From NCBI RefSeq assembly GCF_001424905.1, contig NZ_LMCU01000001.1:1605480-1669479 (forward strand): a stretch of 64,000 nucleotides of DNA, read 5' to 3'. This stretch comes from Leifsonia sp. Root112D2. GTDB lineage: Bacteria; Actinomycetota; Actinomycetes; Actinomycetales; Microbacteriaceae. The notes under the pieces were generated by a model. That model was not told the DNA's origin, searched no databases, and saw only the letters and a program-made list of their open reading frames with translations. The position numbers and the translations under genes are program-made. Numbering within the stretch: position 1 is the first letter of the stretch; each line of letters begins with the position of its first letter. Positions 1-9,812 of the stretch are shown piece after piece.

Positions 1-724
1 CGCCGCCGGCACCATCGCCCGCCGCGATGCGCGCATACGCGGCGCGGCCGCCGTCGAAGTCGGGGCGCGTCGTCGAGAGCGTGGTCAGCGGCATCCGCAG
101 TTCGTCGCAGACGCGGGCGAGCGTGCGCGCCTTCTGCCGACCCGACCACGACTGCGGAGGGCCGTCGACATAGCCGACGGTGCGGTGCCCGAGCGCGTGC
201 AGGTGCCGCACGACAGCGCTGAAACCGGGCTCCACGTCGATGGTGATCTGGCTGAGCCGTTCTGGCACCGGTGTCGTCACCTCAAGCATGCGGTTGGCGA
301 GCACGACCGGCAGGCGGGCGGATGCCGCGACCACCGCCGCGTCGTCCAAGCGACTCGATGCCAGCACGAGAGCGTCCACCTGCGTGGTCATGCGCTCGAT
401 GAGTCGCCGCTCAAGTTGCGGCGTCTCATGCGAATCGCCCACGAGTACGCCGATGTCGCGCGCGCCGACGGCCGACTCGAGCTCGGCAAGGAACGAGGTG
501 TAGAAGGGGTTGGTCACGTCGGGCAGAATCACGCCGATGTTGCCCGTGGAGCCTGTCGCGAGGCTGCGGCCGAGCCGGCTGGGCGTGTAGTCGAGTTCGG
601 ATGCGACCCGCAGCACGCGCTGGCGGGTCGCCGGCACGACGGCATCCGAACCGGTCAGGGCCCGCGACGCCGTGGCGATGGAGACGCCGGCGGCCGCGGC
701 CACCTGCCGAATCGTCGTCGCCAT
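1..724 (-). CDS. LacI family transcriptional regulator (partial, C-terminus beyond left edge)
   Basis: Reading leftward from the ATG at 724-722, 241 codons are open to the window edge. The N-terminus (MATTIRQVAAAAGVSIATAS) is a LacI helix-turn-helix, followed by the hinge (YTPSRLGRSLATG) and a periplasmic-binding-like core (IGVILPDVTNPFYTSFLAEL, then LGHRTVGYVDGPPQSWSG). It is divergent from uxaA, with only 91 nt between the two starts, and a palindromic operator at 762-785 sits between them. I infer that it represses uxaA and possibly itself in response to a hexuronate or breakdown product. The effector cannot be read from the sequence. The end of the gene and its upstream neighbours are not visible. 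Confidence 0.93.
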   Translation of the reverse strand, partial: MATTIRQVAAAAGVSIATASRALTGSDAVVPATRQRVLRVASELDYTPSRLGRSLATGSTGNIGVILPDVTNPFYTSFLAELESAVGARDIGVLVGDSHETPQLERRLIERMTTQVDALVLASSRLDDAAVVAASARLPVVLANRMLEVTTPVPERLSQITIDVEPGFSAVVRHLHALGHRTVGYVDGPPQSWSGRQKARTLARVCDELRMPLTTLSTTRPDFDGGRAAYARIAAGDGAGG

Positions 725-725
725 C

Positions 726-756
726 TTGACCTTCCGTCGCCCGGGACGAATAATGT
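726..756 (+). promoter_or_regulatory. Candidate promoter of uxaA
   Basis: A TTGACC -35 element (726-731) and a TAATGT -10 element (751-756) are separated by 19 nt, slightly longer than ideal. The operator at 762-785 begins just downstream, where bound repressor would block initiation. Confidence 0.45.
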
Positions 757-761
757 AAGGA

Positions 762-785
762 GTGAATGAAACCGGTTACATTCAC
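762..785. promoter_or_regulatory. LacI-type operator upstream of uxaA
   Basis: The 24-nt inverted repeat has halves GTGAATGAAACC and GGTTACATTCAC, matching at 11 of 12 positions around a central CCGG. The central CG and symmetrical arms are typical of LacI-family operators. It lies between the divergent regulator and uxaA, and it contains an in-frame GTG at 762 that could be mistaken for the uxaA start. Confidence 0.7.
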
Positions 786-815
786 GATAACCCAGGATCG
801 AGGCCCCGCGCCACC

Positions 816-2372
816 ATGACTTCACTCGCCCCCTCGGCACTACCGCTCGGCGAGGTCGCCCTGCACCTCGACCCGCACGACGAGGTGGCTGTGGCGCTGC
901 GTGCGCTCGACGCCGGCACCGTGATCGAGCTCGGCGGTGGCACCCAGATCACCCTGGCCACCGACATCCCGCGCAGCCACAAGTTCGCCCTCGTTCCCAT
1001 CGCGGCCGGTGAGCAGCTGCACAAGTACGGTCAGTCGATCGGCCGGGCGACGGCCGCGATCGCCACGGGCGACCACGTGCACAGCCACAATTTGGGCATG
1101 GACGACACCGACCGCCAGCACGAGTTCGGCACCGCCCGCACGACCCTCGCGATGCCAGACGGCCCAATCCCCACCTTCCGCGGCTACCCGCGCGCCAACG
1201 GCAAGACGGGCACGCGCAACTACATCGGCATCCTCACCTCGGTGAACTGCTCGGCCACGGCGGCCAATCTCATCGCGGATGCCTTCCGCGGCTTCGCCCT
1301 CGACGAGTTCGAGAACGTCGACGGCGTCATGGCTCTCACCCACCAGAGCGGATGCGGGCTGGTTCCGACCAGCGAGGGCGCGCAGACGCTCATGCGCACC
1401 CTGCACGGTTACGCCAGGCACCCCAACTTCGGCGGCCTGCTCGTGGTCGGCCTCGGCTGCGAGATGGTGCCCGTCGAGTCGCTCGTGACTGATCAGGACA
1501 TTCCGGATGACACGCTCATCTCCACCATGAACATTCAGGGCGAGGGCGGCGTGCGCGCCACCGTGAAGGAGGGCATCGCCCGCATTCGCGCGATGCTGCC
1601 CGAACTCAACAAGCGGCAGCGGGTGGCGACGCCGGTCTCCGAGCTCGTTCTCGGCCTCAACTGCGGTGGATCCGACGGGTTCTCCGGCATCACCGCCAAT
1701 CCGGCGCTGGGTGTCGCATCCGACCGCCTGGTGGCCTGGGGAGGCACCTCGATTCTGGCCGAGACCCCCGAGGTCTTCGGTGCCGAGCACCTGCTCACCC
1801 GCCGCGCCGTCACCCCCGCCGTGGGGCAGAAGCTGCTCGACCGCATCGAATGGTGGGAAGGTTACGCGGCGCAGGGCGGCGGCAGCCTCGACAACAACCC
1901 CTCACCCGGCAACAAGGCCGGCGGACTCACCACCATCCTCGAGAAGTCGCTCGGGGCGGTGGCCAAGGGCGGTCGCGCCGACCTGTCGGCGGTCTACGAA
2001 TACGCCGAGCCCGTGACAGAACGCGGTTTCGTGTTCATGGACACCCCTGGCTACGACCCGGTCTCGGTGACCGGCATCGTCGCGGGCGGCGCGACGGTTG
2101 TCTGCTTCACGACCGGCCGCGGCTCGGTCTTCGGGGCCAAGCCAACGCCATCCATCAAGCTGGCGACCAATACCGAGACGTACGAGCGGATGTCTGACGA
2201 CATGGATCTCAACGCGGGTCGCATTGTCGATGGCACGGCTTCGCTGGCCGAGGTAGGCGACGAGATCTTCGAGCTCATCATCCGCGTCGCCTCCGGCGAG
2301 CAGACCGTGAGCGAGGAACTCGGCATCGGCCAGGAGGAGTTCGTCCCCTGGCAGTTCGGCACCGTCACCTGA
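816..2372 (+). CDS. uxaA: Altronate dehydratase UxaA
   Basis: A 518-residue protein of the UxaA/GarD family, which dehydrates altronate to 2-keto-3-deoxygluconate in the galacturonate branch. It has the two-part architecture of full-length UxaA: an N-terminal SAF-like domain (about residues 1-110, with YGQSIGRATAAIATGDHVHSHN) and a large catalytic domain opening with GYPRANGKTGTRNYIGI. Family-typical stretches such as HQSGCGLVPTSEGAQ, LNCGGSDGFSGITANPALG and GNKAGGLTTILEKSLGA are present, including the cysteines. I chose ATG 816 because the longer in-frame GTG at 762 lies inside the operator. It converges on manD, with a long palindromic repeat between the two genes. A role on another aldaric or aldonic acid of the same family cannot be excluded. 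Confidence 0.9.
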   Translation: MTSLAPSALPLGEVALHLDPHDEVAVALRALDAGTVIELGGGTQITLATDIPRSHKFALVPIAAGEQLHKYGQSIGRATAAIATGDHVHSHNLGMDDTDRQHEFGTARTTLAMPDGPIPTFRGYPRANGKTGTRNYIGILTSVNCSATAANLIADAFRGFALDEFENVDGVMALTHQSGCGLVPTSEGAQTLMRTLHGYARHPNFGGLLVVGLGCEMVPVESLVTDQDIPDDTLISTMNIQGEGGVRATVKEGIARIRAMLPELNKRQRVATPVSELVLGLNCGGSDGFSGITANPALGVASDRLVAWGGTSILAETPEVFGAEHLLTRRAVTPAVGQKLLDRIEWWEGYAAQGGGSLDNNPSPGNKAGGLTTILEKSLGAVAKGGRADLSAVYEYAEPVTERGFVFMDTPGYDPVSVTGIVAGGATVVCFTTGRGSVFGAKPTPSIKLATNTETYERMSDDMDLNAGRIVDGTASLAEVGDEIFELIIRVASGEQTVSEELGIGQEEFVPWQFGTVT

Positions 2373-2378
2373 CCTCTG

Positions 2379-2471
2379 CTGGTTGAGGAGCGAGGAACGA
2401 GCGTCTCGAAACCGGCCCGCGCGGCCCTGGTTTCGAGACGGGCACTCCTTCGTCGAGCCCTCCTCAACCGG
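2379..2471. repeat. Long palindromic intergenic repeat, copy 1
   Basis: Outer arms CTGGTTGAGGAG (2379-2390) and CTCCTCAACCGG (2460-2471) enclose inner arms GTCTCGAAACC (2403-2413) and GGTTTCGAGAC (2429-2439). The whole element can fold into one long hairpin. It sits between the convergent genes uxaA and manD, where it may act as a bidirectional terminator. The same element recurs at 12353, 20221 and 44966. Confidence 0.9.
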
Positions 2472-2480
2472 CGATGGGCA

Positions 2481-3713
2481 TCACCAGTCGTGCATGGTCC
2501 CGTCGATCTGCAGGCGGTTCACCGGCAGGTAGGCGGGCGAGTACTCGAAGGTGGCGGCGAGATCGTCGTCGTACTCCACGCCGAGGCCGGGGTTGTCGCC
2601 GGGGTGCAGCAGCCCGTCTTCGAAGGTGTAGCTGGTCTTGAAGACCTCGAGCGTGTCATCCGAGTGCTTCATGTACTCCTGAATGCCGAAGTTGTGAATG
2701 GCGATGTCCAGGTGCAGCGCCGCGGCCTGCCCGACCGGCGAGATGTCAGTGGGGCCGTGAAAACCGCTCTTGATCTGGTAGATCGCCGCGAAGTCCATGA
2801 TCTTCTTCAGCGAGCTGATGCCGCCGGTGTGGGTCACGGCCGATCGCACATAGTCGATGAGCTGCTCGGTGATGAGCGTCTGGTAGTCCCACACCGTGTT
2901 GAAGATCTCGCCGATGGCGAGCGGGGTGGTGGTCTGCGAACGCACCCGGCGCAGCCCCTCCTGGTTCTCGCCCGGCGTGCAGTCCTCAAGCCAGAACAGG
3001 TCGTACGGCTCGAGCGACTTGCCGAGGGATGCGGCCTGGTTGGGCGTGAGCCTGTGGTGACCATCGTGCAGCAACGGCAGCTCGGGGCCGAATTCCTCGC
3101 GCACGGCGGCGAAGATCGTGGGAATGTGGCGCATGTACGCGCGGCTGTCCCACTCCTCTTCCTTTGGAGCGAGGCCCCGGCCGGCCGGCTCGTAGTCGTA
3201 GCGTGCGCCCGGCTTCTGGTCGGTCGCGACGCCGTACACCTGGCCGAGGCCCGGCACGCCGGTCTGCACGCGAATGGCCTTGAAGCCCTGCTCCTGGTGA
3301 TTGCGAATCGACTGGAACAGCGAGGGCAGATCAGAACCGGATGCGTGTCCGTACGCGAGCGCGCCGCGCCGGGAAGCTCCCCCCAGCAGCTGGTACACCG
3401 GCAGCCCGGCGACCTTGCCCTTGATGTCCCACAGCGCCACATCCACCGCGGCGATGGCCGCCATCGTGATGGGGCCGCGCCGCCAGTACGCGCCGCGGTA
3501 CAGGTACTGCCAGGTGTCCTCGATGTTGTTCGCCTCGCGGCCGACGAGCAGCGGCGCCACGTGCTCCTTGAGGTAGGCGACCACCGCCAGTTCGCGCCCG
3601 TTGACGGTGGCGTCGCCGAGGCCGGTCACGCCGTCCGAGGTGGTGAGCCGAAGGGTCACGAAGTTGCGGCCGGGGCTCGTGACGAGCACCTCGGCGCGTT
3701 CAATGATTGCCAT
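2481..3713 (-). CDS. manD: D-mannonate dehydratase (ManD, enolase superfamily)
   Basis: A 410-residue enolase-superfamily protein of the ManD/RspA group, which dehydrates D-mannonate to 2-keto-3-deoxygluconate. It carries the expected active-site residues in family spacing: R148 and Y160 in the mobile loop (KAIRVQTGVPGLGQVYGV), metal and acid-base ligands D217 and H219 (LLHDGHH), E243 (FWLEDC) and E269 in GEIF. Length is normal. It is followed on the same strand, upstream, by uxaC with about 30 nt between them, so the two are probably co-transcribed. ManD replaces the unrelated iron-dependent UxuA here. Some members of this group have only weak activity, so substrate assignment leans on the neighbours. 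Confidence 0.92.
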   Translation of the reverse strand: MAIIERAEVLVTSPGRNFVTLRLTTSDGVTGLGDATVNGRELAVVAYLKEHVAPLLVGREANNIEDTWQYLYRGAYWRRGPITMAAIAAVDVALWDIKGKVAGLPVYQLLGGASRRGALAYGHASGSDLPSLFQSIRNHQEQGFKAIRVQTGVPGLGQVYGVATDQKPGARYDYEPAGRGLAPKEEEWDSRAYMRHIPTIFAAVREEFGPELPLLHDGHHRLTPNQAASLGKSLEPYDLFWLEDCTPGENQEGLRRVRSQTTTPLAIGEIFNTVWDYQTLITEQLIDYVRSAVTHTGGISSLKKIMDFAAIYQIKSGFHGPTDISPVGQAAALHLDIAIHNFGIQEYMKHSDDTLEVFKTSYTFEDGLLHPGDNPGLGVEYDDDLAATFEYSPAYLPVNRLQIDGTMHDW

Positions 3714-3744
3714 GGGGTGTCAGTCTCTTTCGTCGAGGGGCGGT

Positions 3745-5175
3745 TCAGGCGGTCGGCCGTGCGTACGACTGCAGCGGCAGGGTGTAGCTCAGGTCTATCG
3801 CGGTCTCGATGGCCTCGTCCAATCCGAGACGGTGCTCGATGACGAGTTTGGCCAGGAATCCGGCATCCATTCGTCGGGCGAGGTCGTGCCTGGCCGGAAT
3901 GGAGGCGAAGGCGCGCGTGTCGTCGACGAAGCCGCTGGTGTTGTAGAAACCGGCCGTCTCGGTGGTCAGTTCGCGAAAGCGCGCCATGCCGCCGGGGGAG
4001 TCGAGAAACCACCACGGCGCACCGAGCCGCACGGAAGGGAACGCCCCGGCCAGCGGCGCGAGCTCGCGCGAGAACACCGTCTCGTCGACGGTGAACAGGA
4101 TCATGCGAAAGCGCGGGTCGTGCCCGAACGCGCCCAGCAGCGGCCGCAACGCACGCGTGAACTCGGTCTGGGTCGGAATATCGAAGCCCTGGTCCGAGCC
4201 GAATCGCTCGAATTCCGCGTGCGAATAGTCACGCTGCACCCCGGGATGCAACTGCATCACGAGACCGTCGTCGAGCGACATGCGGGCGGTCTCGAAGAGC
4301 ATGTTGGCGGCGAAGGCGGTGGCGTCGGTGGCATCGACCGGCGCGCGCAGGGCCGCATCAAAGATGCGTTGCGCATCGGCGGCCTCGAGCGGAGCGGTCT
4401 CGGCCAGCAGGTGGCCGTGGTCGCTGGCTCGCCCTCCTGCCGCGGCAAAGGCGAAGCGGCGCTGGCGCAGTGCCTCGAGAAAGCCGGCATAGTCGCCGAC
4501 ATCGATACCGCTGGCTTCGGCAAGCGAGCGGATGCCGTCTCGCCAGTGTGCGCGGTCGGGATAGAACAGGGCGTCCGGCCGGAAGGTGGGCACGACGCGC
4601 TCCCCCCAGCCTTCGGCGGCGAGAGCGGCGTGCGCGGCGAGATCGGACTGCGGCGCATCCGTTGTGCTGAGAATCTCGATGTTGAAGCGGTCGAACAGTG
4701 GCCGAATGTGAAACTCGGGCAGCGCGAGCGTTTCGGTGAGCTGGTCGAAGATCTCGTCGGCGGTCTCGGCCGAGGGCTCGGTGGTCACACCGAAGATCTC
4801 CACGAGTTCGTGCTCCAGCCAGTAGCGCGTCGGAGTGCCGCGGAAGAGCTTCCAGTTCTCGCAGAAGCGACGCCAGATCAGCCGGTGGTCAGTTTCGGCG
4901 GCCGGGCCGCCGGCATCCCTCGACGCCGCACCCAACTCGTGGTTGCCATAGCCCTGCGAGACGAGCATGCGCCGCAGGTAGTGGTCGGGAATGACGAAGA
5001 GCTCGGCAGGGTCGCCGAACGCGGCGTTGTCACGAATGTGCTCAACGTCGATGTGCCCGTGCATCGAGACCAGTGGCAGCGGCGCGATCTGCGCGTAAAT
5101 CTCCCGCGCTACGCCGCGTTGCCCAGGCTCTGCGGGCAGCGCCCGATCCGCGTGAAGACTCCACGTTGTGGCCAT
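3745..5175 (-). CDS. uxaC: Uronate (glucuronate) isomerase UxaC
   Basis: A 476-residue protein of the UxaC family in the amidohydrolase-like superfamily, which isomerises D-glucuronate to D-fructuronate and D-galacturonate to D-tagaturonate. The N-terminal metal site motif SMHGHID (H39, H41) is present, followed by family stretches such as ELFVIPDHYLRRML, TDHRLIWRRFCENW and ILSTTDAPQSDL. I chose ATG 5175 because it has a GGAGG ribosome-binding site 8 nt upstream; an upstream ATG at 5199 falls next to the operator at 5192-5216. It is transcribed leftward with manD. Confidence 0.94.
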   Translation of the reverse strand: MATTWSLHADRALPAEPGQRGVAREIYAQIAPLPLVSMHGHIDVEHIRDNAAFGDPAELFVIPDHYLRRMLVSQGYGNHELGAASRDAGGPAAETDHRLIWRRFCENWKLFRGTPTRYWLEHELVEIFGVTTEPSAETADEIFDQLTETLALPEFHIRPLFDRFNIEILSTTDAPQSDLAAHAALAAEGWGERVVPTFRPDALFYPDRAHWRDGIRSLAEASGIDVGDYAGFLEALRQRRFAFAAAGGRASDHGHLLAETAPLEAADAQRIFDAALRAPVDATDATAFAANMLFETARMSLDDGLVMQLHPGVQRDYSHAEFERFGSDQGFDIPTQTEFTRALRPLLGAFGHDPRFRMILFTVDETVFSRELAPLAGAFPSVRLGAPWWFLDSPGGMARFRELTTETAGFYNTSGFVDDTRAFASIPARHDLARRMDAGFLAKLVIEHRLGLDEAIETAIDLSYTLPLQSYARPTA

Positions 5176-5191
5176 CGACTGCCTCCAGAAT

Positions 5192-5216
5192 TGAAACAAA
5201 TACAGAGATTGTTTCA
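5192..5216. promoter_or_regulatory. Palindromic operator in front of uxaC
   Basis: Perfect 8-nt arms TGAAACAA (5192-5199) and TTGTTTCA (5209-5216) flank a 9-nt spacer. It lies immediately upstream of the uxaC ribosome-binding site, in the divergent region shared with the second LacI regulator. Binding there would block uxaC-manD transcription. The wide spacer differs from the compact uxaA operator, so a different protein may bind it. Confidence 0.6.
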
Positions 5217-5261
5217 GTGGTGGCGACCACCCGTTCGGGTGCGCACCACTGCGCTGCCGCC

Positions 5262-5291
5262 ACTATATCGCCCAAATATCGCGGATGTCAC
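5262..5291 (-). promoter_or_regulatory. Candidate promoter of uxaC-manD
   Basis: On the minus strand, GTGACA (5291-5286) and TATAGT (5267-5262) are separated by 18 nt and read toward uxaC. The resulting leader would contain the operator at 5192-5216. Confidence 0.4.
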
Positions 5292-5341
5292 GCGCCGGAG
5301 CCACTCTCACCCGCCGGCAGATAACAAATCGGACTCAGGAC

Positions 5342-5371
5342 TTGACGAAACACTGAAAAGGTTTGCAGACT
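5342..5371 (+). promoter_or_regulatory. Candidate promoter and autoregulatory operator of the second LacI regulator
   Basis: TTGACG (5342-5347) and a weak CAGACT (5366-5371) are separated by 18 nt. Overlapping the spacer and -10 element is an imperfect inverted repeat, CTGAAAAG/GTTTGCAG (5353-5368), matching at 6 of 8 positions per arm. It resembles a compact LacI-type operator and would give autoregulation. Confidence 0.4.
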
Positions 5372-5436
5372 GTGCGTACGAGAGTGACCGACGGCACCGG
5401 ACTGTGTCGCAAATGATGTGCACGAGGTGGTGTGGC

Positions 5437-6477
5437 ATGGCTGTGACGATCAGAGACGTTGCCCGCGAGGCCGGCGTTTCCATCTCCACCGTCTCTCGTG
5501 CGCTTGCCGTCCCCGAGCAGGTCGCCGAGGCCACCCGCGTTCTCGTTCAGGCCACGGCAGCCCGCATGGGCTACCGCCCCAATCGCAACGCCCGCAGCCT
5601 CATCACGGGCCGCAACGGCAGCATCGGGCTGGTCGTGCCCGACCTCGAGAACCCGTTCTTCGGCTCCGTGTGCAAGGGCGTGCAAGCCCGGGCCAGGGCC
5701 GCCGGTTACACCGTGTTCGTCGCGGACACCGATGAAGACCCGACGGCCGAGGCAGAGATCGTGCGCAGCCTCATCAAACAGGTCGACGGGGTCATTCTCT
5801 GCTCACCGCGCACGACGGATGCCGAGGTGCGGCAACTCTCCAGCGAGACCCCCACGGTGCTCGCCAACCGTTTTCTCGAGGGCATCGACTCGATCATCTT
5901 CGACAACGGCGGTGGTCTCGACGTGGTCATGCAGCACCTGGTGGCGCTCGGCCACCGTCGCATCGCCTACGCGGGCGGTCCGCTGAAATCGTGGTCGAAC
6001 GGTCAGCGGGCCGGGGCCTTCGTGGCATTCGGTGAGTCGCACCCCGATCTCGACCTCATCGAGCTCGGCAACTTTCCGCCGTACTTTTCCGGCGGCGTGC
6101 AGGTGGCAGACCTGGCCGTCGCGAGCGGCGCCACCGCCGTCGTGGCCTTCAACGACATCATGGCGCTCGGCATCATCGATCGCCTGCGCCAGCGGGGCCT
6201 CAGCGCTCCCGACGACATGAGCGTCACCGGCTTCGACAACGTTGCCGTCTCCACCTACGTGCGGCCGAATCTCACCACGGTCGACATGCCCCGCGTGCAG
6301 ATGGGGCGCATGAGTGTCGACGCGCTGCTGGATTCGGTGCTGGGTCGGGGGCAGGCATCCGGCCCTCGTCTGCAGCAGCTGGCCGCCGAGCTCATGGTGA
6401 GGCAGTCATCCGGTGTGCCGCATGCCTCGGCGAAGGCGCCAACGGATGCCACAGAACTTCTAGACGCAGACGTCTAG
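5437..6477 (+). CDS. LacI family transcriptional regulator
   Basis: A 346-residue LacI-family regulator. The helix-turn-helix (TIRDVAREAGVSISTVSRAL) is at residues 4-23, the hinge is MGYRPNRNARSLITGRNG, and the effector-binding core includes IGLVVPDLENPFFGSVCKGV, LGHRRIAYAGGP and ATAVVAFNDIMALGIIDRLR. I chose ATG 5437 (AGGTGG upstream at 5424-5429, helix-turn-helix at the very N-terminus); the frame stays open far upstream only because it is antisense to uxaC. It is divergent from uxaC and 30 nt upstream of the transporter lipoprotein gene, so it may control both. It resembles the regulator at the left edge, and the two may bind related uronates. Confidence 0.93.
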   Translation: MAVTIRDVAREAGVSISTVSRALAVPEQVAEATRVLVQATAARMGYRPNRNARSLITGRNGSIGLVVPDLENPFFGSVCKGVQARARAAGYTVFVADTDEDPTAEAEIVRSLIKQVDGVILCSPRTTDAEVRQLSSETPTVLANRFLEGIDSIIFDNGGGLDVVMQHLVALGHRRIAYAGGPLKSWSNGQRAGAFVAFGESHPDLDLIELGNFPPYFSGGVQVADLAVASGATAVVAFNDIMALGIIDRLRQRGLSAPDDMSVTGFDNVAVSTYVRPNLTTVDMPRVQMGRMSVDALLDSVLGRGQASGPRLQQLAAELMVRQSSGVPHASAKAPTDATELLDADV

Positions 6478-6507
6478 AAACCCTTAATGAAGAGGAAGGA
6501 ACACGAT

Positions 6508-7731
6508 ATGCGCATCAGCAAACGCACAGCGCTCATTTCCACCGTCGCCGTGCTCGCGCTCGCGATCACCGGCTGCACGGCGCCCAACTCGGGCTCGACC
6601 GGAGGAAAGACGGCCAAGGCGGGAGACGTGCCCGCAAAGCCGTCAGCCGCGGTCACCCTCAACATTCTCGATGTCGCCGGCGCTCAGAAAGAGGTCGGTG
6701 ACATGGTCACCGACTATGTCAAGAAGCACTCCGACATCATCTCCTCCGTCACCTGGGAGAGCGGCGGCGCCCCCGACCTGGTCGGCACCATCAAACCCCA
6801 GGTCGACAGTGGCAATCTTCAGGTCGACCTCGTCTTCACCGGCAACGACGGGCTCTCCGCCGGCATCGGCCAGAACCTCTGGATTCCGATCGTCAAGGAC
6901 TACGGTGACCGCCTCTCCAACCAGAAGAACTACATCGACCCGGCCGCGAAGATGCAGGCCCTGGCCGAGGGCTACGGCGCTGTCGTCTCGTACTACCCCT
7001 CGGGCCCGTTGCTGCAGTACAACCCTTCTGCGGTGAAGGACGTTCCGAAGAACCCGCAGGAGCTGCTGGCCTGGGCGAAGGCTCACCCGGGCAAGTTCGG
7101 TTACGCGCGCCCCGCCAACTCTGGCCCCGGTCGCACCTTCCTCATGGGTCTGCCGTACATGCTCGGCGACAAGGACCCGAAAGACCCGGTGAACGGCTGG
7201 GCCAAGACCTGGGCGTACCTCAAGGATCTGGGCCAGTACGTGTCGAATTACCCGACGGGCACCGGCCAGGTCATCACCAACATGGCCGACGGCACCTGGT
7301 CGATGATTCCCACCACCACGGGCTGGGACATCAACCCGCGCGCCACGGGAACCGAGCCGAAGAGCATCGAGGCCGCGGCGTTCGACAAGTTCACCTGGGT
7401 GACGGATGCGCACTACGCCGTCGTTCCGAAGGGCCAGTCTGCAGACAAGATGGCCGCGATTCTCGACCTGCTGCAGAACATGCTGACGCCGGAACAGAAT
7501 GCCAAGGCCTACGACACCGGCTACTTCTACCCCGGCCCTGCCATCAAGGGTGCGACGCTCGACAAGGCGCCCGCGGCCAGCCAGCAGGTCATCAAGGACT
7601 TCGGTCGCGACTGGTATGACGCGCTCATCGAGAAGATGCCCAAGGAGACCCCGCTTTCGCCTGACGCACTCGTCAAGGCATTCGACGAATGGGACCGCAC
7701 CGTCGGTGTCGGAAAGTACACGACGAAATAA
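6508..7731 (+). CDS. ABC transporter substrate-binding lipoprotein
   Basis: A 407-residue extracellular solute-binding protein. The signal peptide ends in a lipobox ITGC with the lipidated cysteine at residue 23, followed by a Gly/Ser/Thr/Lys linker. The mature domain resembles binding proteins of the spermidine/putrescine and Fe3+ importer type. ATG 6508 has AGGAAGGA just upstream; a further in-frame ATG at 6487 has no such site. It heads an operon with an ATPase and two permeases. I infer that the importer takes up a hexuronate or uronate-containing sugar because it sits between uxaC and the reductase. The ligand cannot be read from the sequence. Confidence 0.9.
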   Translation: MRISKRTALISTVAVLALAITGCTAPNSGSTGGKTAKAGDVPAKPSAAVTLNILDVAGAQKEVGDMVTDYVKKHSDIISSVTWESGGAPDLVGTIKPQVDSGNLQVDLVFTGNDGLSAGIGQNLWIPIVKDYGDRLSNQKNYIDPAAKMQALAEGYGAVVSYYPSGPLLQYNPSAVKDVPKNPQELLAWAKAHPGKFGYARPANSGPGRTFLMGLPYMLGDKDPKDPVNGWAKTWAYLKDLGQYVSNYPTGTGQVITNMADGTWSMIPTTTGWDINPRATGTEPKSIEAAAFDKFTWVTDAHYAVVPKGQSADKMAAILDLLQNMLTPEQNAKAYDTGYFYPGPAIKGATLDKAPAASQQVIKDFGRDWYDALIEKMPKETPLSPDALVKAFDEWDRTVGVGKYTTK

Positions 7732-7734
7732 ATC

Positions 7735-8879
<1,145 letters not shown>

Positions 8880-8880
<1 letters not shown>

Positions 8881-9812
8881 TGACCTCGACCATCCAGAGC
8901 CGCTCGGGCACGAAGAGCACCGCGAGTCTGGCGCACCGACTGGCCGAGCGTGGCATCGACAGCAGGCTGTGGCTGCTTGTGCCGGCCGTGGTGTTCATTC
9001 TCGCGCTGTTCGTGTACCCGTTCGCCTACGGCATCGGGCTCACCTTTCAGCCCATCGAGCGCACAGCAACCCAGTGGGGTGGCGGCGCGTTCGCGAACTA
9101 CGTGGCGTTCTTCAAGGATCCGTTCACCTTCGAATCGGTGTGGCTCACGATGCGGCTCGCGCTGCCTGCCGCGTTGTTCAACGTGATCATCTCGATCCCG
9201 CTGGCGTTCAAGCTGCGCCACAAGTTTCGGGGCAAACGCTTCCTCTCCACGCTGCTCGTGCTGCCGATCACGCTGGGCACGGTGCTCACCGCGCAGGGTC
9301 TGTTGATCTTTGCCGGGCGGCAGGGCTGGCTCAACCGCTTCCTGCTCGATGCGCACATCATCGACCAGCCGCTTCAGCTCGTGAACAACTACCTCGGCGT
9401 GATGTTCTCGCTCATCATCTCGGGGTTTCCGTTCGCGTTCCTGCTGGTCTCCTCCTATCTCTCCGGCATCGACCCGTCGCTCGAGGCGGCGGCGAAGACA
9501 CTCGGGGCGAACTGGAAGCAGCGGTTCCGGCGGGTCACGCTTCCGCTGCTGGCGCCGGGGCTGGCGACCACCTTCATCCTCACCTTCGTGCTCGCGTTCA
9601 GCGTGTTTCCGTCGGCCAGGCTCGTCGGTGACCCCGGCGGTGCCACGCGTGTGATGGCGCTCATGGCGTATCGCTCGTTCGGTGAGCAGCAGAACTACAG
9701 CATGGCATCCACCATCGCGATCATGATGGGGGTGGTCGAGCTCATCGTCATCGCGGTGGTGCTGCTCGGGCGCTCCTTCCTCTATAAGGGTTCAACGGGA
9801 GGGAAGGGCTGA
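8880..9812 (+). CDS. ABC transporter permease 1
   Basis: A 310-residue inner-membrane permease of the binding-protein-dependent family with about six membrane segments, the first at LLVPAVVFILALFVYPFAYG. The cytoplasmic coupling loop contains an EAA motif (EAAAKTLGANWKQRFRRVTL), which docks on the ATPase. The ATG at 8880 overlaps the upstream stop by one base; a GTG at 8877 would add one residue. It forms a heterodimer with the next gene product, as in PotB/PotC-type systems. Confidence 0.91.

Noticed and set aside
762..815. GTG 762 as the uxaA start.
   Set aside because: It lies within the palindromic operator and has no family-conserved residues; ATG 816 fits UxaA better.
3601..5436. An upstream extension of the second LacI regulator to nearly 960 residues.
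   Set aside because: The extra part is antisense to manD and uxaC and has no domain; the helix-turn-helix at 5437 marks the true N-terminus.
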